Below the pieces are notes generated by a model. It ran no database searches. It saw only the letters and a list, made by a program, of their open reading frames with translations, and was not told the origin of the DNA. The position numbers and the translations under genes were made by a program. A DNA stretch of 27,984 bases from a virus, in the IMG/VR virus record IMGVR_UViG_3300021375_000124, positions 1 through 27,984 of that record, one strand, 5' to 3'. Below, piece by piece: positions 7,881-15,300 of the stretch. Positions within the stretch are counted from its first letter, which is position 1. Each line of letters begins with the position of its first letter.

Positions 7881-7895
7881 TTAACTTCCTTGAGT
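7871..7895. terminator. Possible bidirectional stem-loop at the convergent junction
   Basis: ACTTAAG (7871-7877) can pair with CTTGAGT (7889-7895): seven base pairs including one G-U, with an eleven-base loop that contains the stop codons of both converging genes. There is no strong T-run on either side, so it is at best a weak intrinsic terminator. It is the only candidate I see where the two modules meet. Confidence 0.25.
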
Positions 7896-8993
7896 AATCT
7901 TTATAACAGAATCTCCACCACCATTTATCTTAACTGTGTTAGAGATACCATTCTGAATAAAGATAACGGTATAGCCTTGACCGGAGTCTAGATCAACCTT
8001 TACTGATTGTTCTACGCTTCGGGTCAAGCTTATCAATTCACCCTGTACCAACGTAATAATTTGAGTAGTAGTATCTTGACCATAAGCTGTACCTACTACA
8101 CGAGTCACAGTCTTTTGTTGATTCAATTCATCATCATTTAATTTATCTAGCTCATCTACAACCTTGAGCATATCTTCAAAAAAGTTTACATCTAAAAAGT
8201 TTACATCTAACTCGGTAAACTCTAAATCATCTTCAGCTAGATAATCTTTTTCAAGCTCATCAAACTCTAACAAATCTACATCTAAAACATTACTTGCTTG
8301 AGTTGATGTATCGTCAGATAATGCTTGAGTTCTTTCAGGAGGATTGACAATCAACATGTTGTCGATTAAGTCTAGAGTTAAATCAAGTATGACAGGTTTT
8401 GTTGGTGCTTGTTCAAAGACATTAGTCACCGTAGATTCAAATGGTTTATTAAGAACAACCAAACCCATTGCAGTTTCGACTGTTATCTCTCCACTTGAAG
8501 TACCATCAGGATTAGGTAGAAGTATAACCAAAGACCTACCGAGTTCATCCACAGTAATGGTAAAGTCTGTTCCTCTTATACCAACAATTGCACTGTTGGT
8601 TCTAATTTTTATATTCTTTTTTGAAACTTTGTTAAGCTTTCCAGTGACAAACCTAGCTGTACCCTTTGCAAAGTTAAGAGCCATCTTAGATTTCTCTGGG
8701 TCAGGGTCAAATACAAACTCATCTATTAAAACTTGGGAATGTTCTGTGAGCCTTATCAGCGTATCATCTATGAAAGTGATAGCCATACGACCATTAGATG
8801 TTTCTACGTTGTCATACGAGAGTATAGGAGCTTCTAGGGCAGCTTCCTGTGGTGTATCTCTAACTACCCTAGCAGAGCCTTTTAGCTCTGTGATATTTCC
8901 TATGTTATCAGCAGCCCAAAGAGGTGCCACCATCATTTTGAATGACACAAACAGTACCACCGTTGCCTGTCGAATCGATGCGTAACCAATCAT
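7881..8993 (-). CDS. Exported FecR-domain protein with curlin-like C-terminus
   Basis: A 370-residue protein with a probable signal peptide (residues 1-27, ending PLWA-AD) and a FecR domain over about residues 30-150. The domain has alternating beta motifs such as ITFIDDTLIRLTEHSQV, a basic GTARFVTGK stretch, and the hallmark AIVGIRGTDF. A very acidic stretch follows (about 215-295). The end contains FIQNGISNTVKI (Q347-x-G349-x-x-N352), the same Q-x-G-x-x-N pattern as the curlin-like neighbour. FecR domains elsewhere act in the periplasm as sensors or wall-associated scaffolds; no sigma or anti-sigma partner is here. Its start overlaps the curlin-like gene by 86 bases with only a weak ribosome site; the internal ATG at 8936 would leave too short a signal peptide. 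It is the last gene of the late operon. The FecR call is firm; the role is unknown. Confidence 0.82.
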   Translation of the reverse strand: MIGYASIRQATVVLFVSFKMMVAPLWAADNIGNITELKGSARVVRDTPQEAALEAPILSYDNVETSNGRMAITFIDDTLIRLTEHSQVLIDEFVFDPDPEKSKMALNFAKGTARFVTGKLNKVSKKNIKIRTNSAIVGIRGTDFTITVDELGRSLVILLPNPDGTSSGEITVETAMGLVVLNKPFESTVTNVFEQAPTKPVILDLTLDLIDNMLIVNPPERTQALSDDTSTQASNVLDVDLLEFDELEKDYLAEDDLEFTELDVNFLDVNFFEDMLKVVDELDKLNDDELNQQKTVTRVVGTAYGQDTTTQIITLVQGELISLTRSVEQSVKVDLDSGQGYTVIFIQNGISNTVKINGGGDSVIKITQGS

Positions 8994-9612
8994 TTGCTAA
9001 TGTACTCTGTTGTTGAATGTTAAATGTTCTTGAATTTCCTGTTTGGTCTAGATAAAAATAACCACCATCAGCTCCATCAGCATCTAAGGTTAAAGTATTA
9101 CTATCACCATCAACATCAATGTAGTTAGTTGCTAAATCATAATCAATATCAATAGTAAACGTATTACTATCTCCTTGAATAATCCAGTCTAAGTCTAAAG
9201 TACTTGCCAAGTCAGCAGTAGCTTGGTCATAATTAAATGTATTACTACTCCCTGTTACATCAATATTAAGATTACTTCCATCAGCACCATAAGTATTGGT
9301 AGGGTCTACTTGTATGTTAAAAGTATTACTACTACCATCAAACTCAAATAAACCTGTGAAGTTATCGGCTGTGATGTCCCCTAAAAACTTATTACTATCA
9401 CCAATCTGATTGATGTCTAGTGTCATAGTTCCACCATCTAAATCAAGTGGTGTCATTGACCCTGAAGTCGCTGAAGTACCACCTATAATATTACTTGAAC
9501 CTAGTTGTTCTAAATCAAGATTTGCTGTGGCTCCACTCTGATTTATATAAATCTCATTATCAGCTACAGCCACCATAGCCAATAATGCAGTTAAACTAAT
9601 TAATCTTTTCAT
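8908..9612 (-). CDS. Secreted curlin-repeat-like protein, candidate CsgG substrate
   Basis: A 234-residue protein with a clean signal peptide (MKRLISLTALLAMVAVA, cleavage before DNEIY). The mature part is built from about eight imperfect repeats of 20-27 residues around a G-[SD]-S-N-[TK]-F-x-I core, for example INQIGDSNKF, IQGDSNTFTI and LDQTGNSRTF. The alternating hydrophobics and the Q-x-G-x-x-N spacing are those of curlin (CsgA/CsgB) repeats, here richer in aspartate. Two cysteines lie near the end (VCVIQ and the last residue) and could form a disulfide. It follows csgG with a 17-base overlap and has GGAA upstream of its start. I infer an amyloid-like or beta-solenoid extracellular subunit exported through the neighbouring CsgG. 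It is not a close CsgA copy, so fibre formation remains unproven. Confidence 0.7.
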   Translation of the reverse strand: MKRLISLTALLAMVAVADNEIYINQSGATANLDLEQLGSSNIIGGTSATSGSMTPLDLDGGTMTLDINQIGDSNKFLGDITADNFTGLFEFDGSSNTFNIQVDPTNTYGADGSNLNIDVTGSSNTFNYDQATADLASTLDLDWIIQGDSNTFTIDIDYDLATNYIDVDGDSNTLTLDADGADGGYFYLDQTGNSRTFNIQQQSTLANDWLRIDSTGNGGTVCVIQNDGGTSLGC

Positions 9613-10417
9613 ATTTCCAATATCCCCTCTCGATACCTATTTTAATTATATTTAATACCCCCGTCTCTATAGCTCTTTGTAAAGCAATAGATACACTCTC
9701 GTTCTCTGTGAAGCCACCTTCAATCTCTACAAGCTCTGTACCCATTTCAATAAATCTAAATACATCTTGTGAAATACCAGCAGATAAAATATTCTTAGAG
9801 ACTAACACCTCCATTAAAACTTCACCTGTTGATACAGATACCAACCTTAACGATACATTGACTGTATCTTCTCTGTATTGTTTGTTACTACCAATACCCA
9901 AGTATCTAGCTCCAACACCACCACTTGTTATATTAGTATCATAACTAACAACACCACCTTGAATTAATAACCCTGCAAATAGCAGAGGTTTTAGTTTCTG
10001 TTCTTCTTCAAACTCTTGTCTTGTACTACGTATAAGCTGACGTTCTTTTGTTAAATCATCTAAGCCTACACGTTCTACAACTTTAAAAAACTTTCCATTT
10101 GCTGCATGTTTTAAAGCTCTGATAAGATATGCTTCCGGAGCTTGTGTTACTGCTGTACTAAATAAAGCAAACGTACTGTTGCTCTTACGCTGCCCTGTCA
10201 AGTCTTTAAAACTATTAGGATAGACAGCCACTGTCGGCTGTGTCAGAGCTGCCGGTAAGTTTTTAAGTTCTGTTGATTGTAATTGTAAAATTTTAGAATC
10301 TTTAATTACAATGTTAGGTGCACCTCCAGAGGTGAGCAACCCATCGTATTTAAACGTACAACTAGAAAGTAAAAGAACCGATAGGTAAAGTAATTTCTGT
10401 AGTATTCCCATCTGCAT
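9596..10417 (-). CDS. csgG: CsgG-like curli secretion channel, outer-membrane lipoprotein
   Basis: A 273-residue homologue of the curli export pore, which forms a nine-fold outer-membrane channel in enterics. The N-terminus is a lipoprotein signal with lipobox LSSC (C20). Strong family blocks follow: FSTAVTQAPEAYLIRALK, a FxxVERxGLxxLxxERQLIR stretch, SGGVGARYLGIGSNKQY, VSTGEVL, VFRFIE, AIETGV and IERGYW. All align in order with E. coli CsgG. The constriction-loop residues differ from E. coli Y51/N55/F56: only the phenylalanine (F86) appears kept, with S and L in the other places by eye alignment. The start overlaps csgF by about 50 bases without a good ribosome site (ATG 10417 or 10411); the signal peptide fixes it near there. 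csgE is not visible. Identity is very sure; use by the phage is inferred. Confidence 0.93.
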   Translation of the reverse strand: MQMGILQKLLYLSVLLLSSCTFKYDGLLTSGGAPNIVIKDSKILQLQSTELKNLPAALTQPTVAVYPNSFKDLTGQRKSNSTFALFSTAVTQAPEAYLIRALKHAANGKFFKVVERVGLDDLTKERQLIRSTRQEFEEEQKLKPLLFAGLLIQGGVVSYDTNITSGGVGARYLGIGSNKQYREDTVNVSLRLVSVSTGEVLMEVLVSKNILSAGISQDVFRFIEMGTELVEIEGGFTENESVSIALQRAIETGVLNIIKIGIERGYWKYEKIN

Positions 10418-10856
10418 CTGTAATTTTTAAAGTAACAAACTCACCGTCTGTTTCGTATTCAATAGTATTTCCTTCTAATTCTACGACTCCACTTGTGGCT
10501 GGTGTCTCACCGAATAAATTATCTACGAGCTGTCTTGATAGCTGGGCATAGATTCTTGATTCTAAATTTCGTATAAACCGTGCAAGAGTTGTATTGTTTG
10601 CTTCTCTTTCTAACTCTTCTTGATAAGCTTTTACTTCTGCTTTAATAGCTTCTTTTCTACTAGCTTCTTGGTTCTCAATGGTTAAGTAATGACTAGATGT
10701 ATTGATACCGCTAAAGCTAGGACTTTTAAACTTGTGTACCATCTCATCAGAAATGCTTTGTATAGAATAAAATACACATAACAAAGACCAAAAGGTAATA
10801 CAGAAATAACAATTCCTTATAGACCTTTCGCTGCTAAATGTTGGTTTAAGTTTCAT
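10362..10856 (-). CDS. csgF: CsgF-like curli assembly factor
   Basis: A 164-residue protein with an N-terminal export signal (hydrophobic residues about 17-33, ending near SIS-DE). The mature N-terminus reads MVHKFKSPSFSG, matching the CsgF segment that plugs into the CsgG barrel (MTFQFRNPNFGG in E. coli). After a helical linker (about residues 60-110, LARFIRNLESRIYAQLSRQL) comes a beta-rich tail with ITDADGNTTEITLPIGSF, which parallels the end of CsgF. In enterics CsgF sits outside on CsgG and couples secretion to nucleation. The gene directly precedes csgG and overlaps it, and its own start overlaps the previous stop (TAATG). The linker is longer than in E. coli CsgF (138 residues). The CsgF call rests on these motifs plus context. 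Confidence 0.85.
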   Translation of the reverse strand: MKLKPTFSSERSIRNCYFCITFWSLLCVFYSIQSISDEMVHKFKSPSFSGINTSSHYLTIENQEASRKEAIKAEVKAYQEELEREANNTTLARFIRNLESRIYAQLSRQLVDNLFGETPATSGVVELEGNTIEYETDGEFVTLKITDADGNTTEITLPIGSFTF

Positions 10857-11206
10857 TAATCTTTTCTCTGATCGTCTCTATCTGCCTTTGCTAATTTGTC
10901 TATATCTATTAAGTTAGGAACACCTAATAAAGTTTTAAGTAACACATCTTGTCTAATACTTTGATTATCTAAAGCTCTGACTCTATCAATCAAAGCTACA
11001 ATAATACCATACTGACTATCAAGTTTTGTGGATACTCGTTCTTCCATAGTGTCTAAACTTGTTTGAACTTTATCATCTAAAGTTTCAAGCTTAGTTTCCA
11101 TACCGTCAATGATTCTATTGATAAGCTTCCAAATGAACAAACCTAACCCTAAAGCTGCTGCAATGGGAAAGCCTACTTCATTTATAAGGCTTACGAAATC
11201 GTTCAT
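10856..11206 (-). CDS. One-TM coiled-coil protein, candidate second holin or lysis accessory
   Basis: A 116-residue protein with one N-terminal membrane helix (about 11-33, GFPIAAALGLGLFIWKLI) followed by a heptad-like coiled coil (about 34-75, METKLETLDDKVQTSL) and a charged tail (KADRDDQRKD). This layout resembles BhlA/UviB-type holin-like proteins and could also be a spanin-like or antiholin protein. It starts inside the stop of the 3-TM holin (ATGA overlap) and its stop overlaps the csgF start. That places it between lysis and curli genes. There is no lipobox, so it is not an outer-membrane spanin. Confidence 0.6.
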   Translation of the reverse strand: MNDFVSLINEVGFPIAAALGLGLFIWKLINRIIDGMETKLETLDDKVQTSLDTMEERVSTKLDSQYGIIVALIDRVRALDNQSIRQDVLLKTLLGVPNLIDIDKLAKADRDDQRKD

Positions 11207-11676
11207 TTGTCTGGGCTGTTAGAAGCTCCAAAGTAAAATGATATGACTGCACTTGCTAGACCACCAAGATAACCAAGCACTAAGTTAATAAGTGCTTCAG
11301 AGTTTTGCTCGGGTGGTTGTAATGTAACTAAGAATATATATCCCATAAATCCACCAACCACAGCTATACCCATAATACGTGCAGTCCAGTCTTTACTAAA
11401 CTTATTACGAGCATCTTGTCCATCAGCCACTTCTAGTTTAAACACATCCACATCAAGCTCTTTCATCTGAACTGCAAAAGCATTCTCAGCTTTTTTAAGT
11501 TCTAACATTTGTTCTGGTGTAGCTTCAGCCACAGCTTTTTCTATGGACTTAGGATTATTAGGACAACCTAGTACATCTGCTATCATATTTGCAGCCATAC
11601 CACCCATTGGTCCACCTAATGCAGTACCTAGTGTTGGTGCTACTGCACCTACTATATTTTTTAATAGTCCTTTCAT
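11203..11676 (-). CDS. Holin of the 3-TM (GTA-type) superfamily
   Basis: A 157-residue inner-membrane protein expected to open the membrane for the lysozyme at the end of infection. It has a glycine-rich hydrophobic N-terminus (about 8-37, VAPTLGTALGGPMGGMAA), a charged central part with DGQDARNKFSKDWTARIMG (near 83-106), and two clear membrane helices (about 105-123 and 131-153). The central D-ARNK..DWTAR pattern followed by two helices matches my recollection of the 'holin of 3TMs' family seen in gene transfer agents. It has an AGGAGAC ribosome site six bases before ATG. It sits two genes after the lysozyme, as expected for a lysis cassette. Confidence 0.7.
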   Translation of the reverse strand: MKGLLKNIVGAVAPTLGTALGGPMGGMAANMIADVLGCPNNPKSIEKAVAEATPEQMLELKKAENAFAVQMKELDVDVFKLEVADGQDARNKFSKDWTARIMGIAVVGGFMGYIFLVTLQPPEQNSEALINLVLGYLGGLASAVISFYFGASNSPDK

Positions 11677-11677
11677 C

Positions 11678-11914
11678 TTAGTCTCCTAGTGTTATTGTTG
11701 ATTCAAGTAAATCGTTTATAGAATCTAATAGATACTCTGGTACATCTGCACCAAGTATATCATCTTCGTTGTATGCAATCATATAAGACTCTATAAGGTC
11801 TTCATACAGTGGTCTAAAATCTTCTCGTTGTATCCAAGGCTCGTTACAAATTGTACGAGCTTTACAATCTATTCTGTAAGCTTTGTCTAATTGTTTCTCT
11901 GTATAGAGTAGCAT
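11678..11914 (-). CDS. Small acidic protein of unknown function in the lysis cassette
   Basis: A 78-residue protein, not recognised, predicted helical and acidic in its second half (YLLDSINDLLESTITLGD). No signal peptide or membrane helix is visible. Its ATG overlaps the lysozyme stop by one base and its stop lies one base before the holin start, so it belongs to the same message. No ribosome site is evident, suggesting coupled translation. A regulatory role in lysis is possible only by position. Confidence 0.7.
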   Translation of the reverse strand: MLLYTEKQLDKAYRIDCKARTICNEPWIQREDFRPLYEDLIESYMIAYNEDDILGADVPEYLLDSINDLLESTITLGD

Positions 11915-12366
11915 TATATTTGATCGAGAACAATCTGTTGTAGTTCAATACTACGTCTACCCACTTGAGTAAACCAACGACTGTCTTGCATTTGAGCAGA
12001 CATTTCTTTCCAGTTGTGTTCTCTACAAGCTTTCAACATGTTACGAAACTTTGAAAGTCTTGTACCACCTAAGTTAAAACACATATTGACTAACACGTGC
12101 TGTATCTTTTCAGGTAGTTTATAAAAAGCTTCTTTGTCTCCAAACACATGTATGGCTTCTGCATAATGCTTATCAAAGTCTATCGTGTAGTATCTATCTA
12201 CAACTGCTTGTGGTACAGGTGTACCGACTTCCCAATCATATTCAGGGTCATTAGGTTGACATAGATGACCAACTCCTAGAGTCTTATAGCCTAAACTATC
12301 CATATAAATCTCTAGGACTTCGCCTTCGTGTCGTTTAATTTCTGCTTTGCATTGTTCTATATTCAT
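11914..12366 (-). CDS. Endolysin, T4-type lysozyme (GH24)
   Basis: Muramidase that cuts peptidoglycan to release progeny. At 150 residues it matches T4 lysozyme (164), with the catalytic triad E14 (HEGEVL), D23 (YMDSLG) and T29 (YKTLGVGHL). Downstream core blocks also fit (VNMCFNLGG, KFRNML, DSRWFTQVGRRS). There is no signal peptide or signal-anchor, so it should need the downstream holin to reach the wall. It begins one base after the stop of the large virion protein. The upstream sequence is A-rich (AAAGAAAAATAAT) with only a poor ribosome site. Confidence 0.95.
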   Translation of the reverse strand: MNIEQCKAEIKRHEGEVLEIYMDSLGYKTLGVGHLCQPNDPEYDWEVGTPVPQAVVDRYYTIDFDKHYAEAIHVFGDKEAFYKLPEKIQHVLVNMCFNLGGTRLSKFRNMLKACREHNWKEMSAQMQDSRWFTQVGRRSIELQQIVLDQI

Positions 12367-12367
12367 A

Positions 12368-15300
12368 TTATTTTTCTTTATTTTTTAAGTATTGTTCAAA
12401 GTTTTCTTGTAATACTGGTAAACTTTCAAAAATTTCTTTTGCTACTCTGTCTTTATAATCATCTCTTATATTATAATTAGAAACTCTAAATTTAATTTGT
12501 TCTTTTAATTCTTCAGAATCTATTTTTTTATTAGTAAGCGTATGATCATAAGAGTGAGCTAAACCTTCATTAATTATATGTGTTAATTGTTTACCTCTAG
12601 CACCAGTTACTTTAGGAGCTATTTTTTTTAAGTTTTTATCCTTATAAAAATTATCTAACCACCCACTTCTATGAGCTGCTCTATGTACAATTTCATGTAT
12701 CTGTGTTCTTTCAGGAGTGTGTGAAGGAAGTATTCCTGTTATATCTTTGTATTGTATTACATCTGTTTCTGAGTTAAAAGTTCCTTTTTGAGAAGGGTTT
12801 ATTAAAGAATCTTCTCCCCTCATTCCCAGTTCTTTTGTAGATAATATTCTACCACTACCTTCTGCTGGAAAAGGCTGCATCCCATACTTATCAATTAATT
12901 CATTTCCAGTTGTTTTAATAAAACGAGGGTCACTATAACCTTCTCCACTCATAGAACTCATCTGAGCTTCTTTAGAAACTAAACGATTTTGTGAAATATA
13001 ATTTTCTAGTTCATTTAATTTTTTTTTATATTCGTCAGCACGACCACCCTTATCAAAACCTAACCTATCCATTTGTTCTTGGTAAGGTTCACCAGTGAAA
13101 GGGTCAACTCTATCTGCTGGGTCTTCTTTAGTAAAGGGTACGTTGTCTTCTCCTTCGACTATACCACCTTTAGCTTGTTGCTCTCTTTCAATTCTTTTAA
13201 CTTTTTTACCTAATGCTTGATTATAAAGTCTCATATAAGCATTCCATTCAGCAATAATTTGAATACGTTTTAATTCAGCATCTTTAAAAGCTTGTTCTCT
13301 TTGCTTGTAAGATATATCACCCTTTTCAAAATCTTTTCTAGCTTTGTAAACTAAACCTTCAACTTCTTTTAAATCTTTATTAAGTTGTATTTCTTTTATT
13401 TTTTGATTAACTGTTGGGTCTTGTGGTCTAAGTTTAATACCCATAGTATAAGCAAAAGCTTCCCAAGGACTATACTCTGTTGCATATTTTGAACCGGGTA
13501 TTAACTCTCCTTTTTCAAATCCTTTTTGTGTTCTAAAAGAACGTCTCATTTTTTCGTAGGCATATGAGCCGGGTATAATAGCTACATTAGGAGTTAATCG
13601 TTTAACAAGACCTTTTGCAATCGCTTTCATATCTTCCCCCACACCCAATCCTTCAACTTCTTGTCCAGTAAATGGGTCGGTTCTAGCTACTGCAACATTA
13701 TAAATATCACCATACAAACCAAAACTAGGTTGTAGTGGAGCTGGAATACCGGGTACTCCTTTTTCTCTTTCTTCAAAAATATCTCCACCCGGTATCCATC
13801 TACTAATATCTAAATATTGAGAATCGCCATCATTAGAATTAAAAGGCATTCTAATAGTAGTAGGTGGCATATATGGAACACCCCATAAAGTTTTAGAAAG
13901 TTCTTCACGCATGGTAATTCTTTCTAATTCTGGGTCTCCTCCTCCTACTTGTTTACCTAATTCATTTAAACCATATCCAATCATTGCCCACTTTGCAAAC
14001 TTGTGAGGTCTTAATGCTGCTGTTTCAGCTAGTAATGGTACAATCCTATATGTATAAGATAAGAAAGGAGTAGCTGTTCTTCTTAAAAAGTTAATTGCTG
14101 GAGCATTAATATCATAATCAATAAACCATTTTCTTGCATCTAAAGCTGCTTCAGTGACATCCATCTTTTTATTTATTCTATCCATAAACACAGCCATTCT
14201 AAATACTTGATCTTCAAGTTGATAAAGATTTTCAAGATTACCAAGGGTAGCCTGTTTAGCTTTCCTAGCTGAATTAAACATGTCTGTAGAATAACCTAAC
14301 ATTTGAGATGGTCTATCTGCATCAGTAATCTTAGCCAAGGCTTGTTCCATAGCTCCACTTGTATCACGTAATTCTTTTGTTACAATATCAACATCAAATA
14401 CACCTTGCTCTCTGGCAAGTCTAAAGAACTCTGAGTTATTTCCTTTACGTAATTCAGAAACTGCTTTAGGTAAAAATGAATATGATGTATCTGCAAAATC
14501 TAAAAGTACCAAGTTAGACATAACGTTATTAGCATGTACTGCTGGATTCCAAGCTGTTTTAGATTTTTTCCAAATTGATTGCATTTTATCAAATTTTTTT
14601 AAGGCATCTTCCATACCTACATTTTCGTTAGTCATTTTAACCATACGACTAATATCACGCATAACATCTTTATGCACATACATTTCTTTGTTAGCCAATT
14701 CTCCATAAGACTTAACAGTTGTTCCTCTTAGTGTTGTATTTGGAACTTGTATAAAATCTTCAGGTTTTCCTTTAGCTTCCCAAGATTTTTTAGTTATAGC
14801 ATATCTTGAATCATTTGATAAGTCTCTAAAGAATTTTGCAGTAGCTATATCATTAGCCATTAATCTACCTGTTTCTGCAATTGCAAAAGATGCATCTTCA
14901 ATCTCACCCATTTGTTTTCTTTCATCTGGTGTAAAGTCTCTACGTATTTTTACTTTACCTGCAGAAGGTTCTCCAATAACTTCCCAGCCTTGAGTTTTCC
15001 ATTTAGAACCTGCTTTATTAAATGCACTCTCAGATATTTCTTCAACTAATCCTCTAGGTCTTAATTCATTTCCAGCAAGACTTACCTGTCTCATTGAATC
15101 AAAGAGTTTTTTACCTTTAGGACTTTTTAAATGTTTAACATAACTTCGATGTAAATATGTATTAATATTATTATTAAAAGTGGCTTCATCTAACAAACCT
15201 AGATCAACATATTTTTGACCCATTTCTTGAATAAGCTTTCTACCTTTTAAATTAATCTCAATTCCTTCTTCAGCCAAATCATCTATCGAATCTAAATTAC

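Noticed and set aside
8344-8985. A 213-codon open frame on the + strand, opposite the FecR gene.
   Set aside because: It is antisense to a protein with clear FecR motifs and a signal peptide; its translation has no family pattern, and it lies inside the leftward operon.
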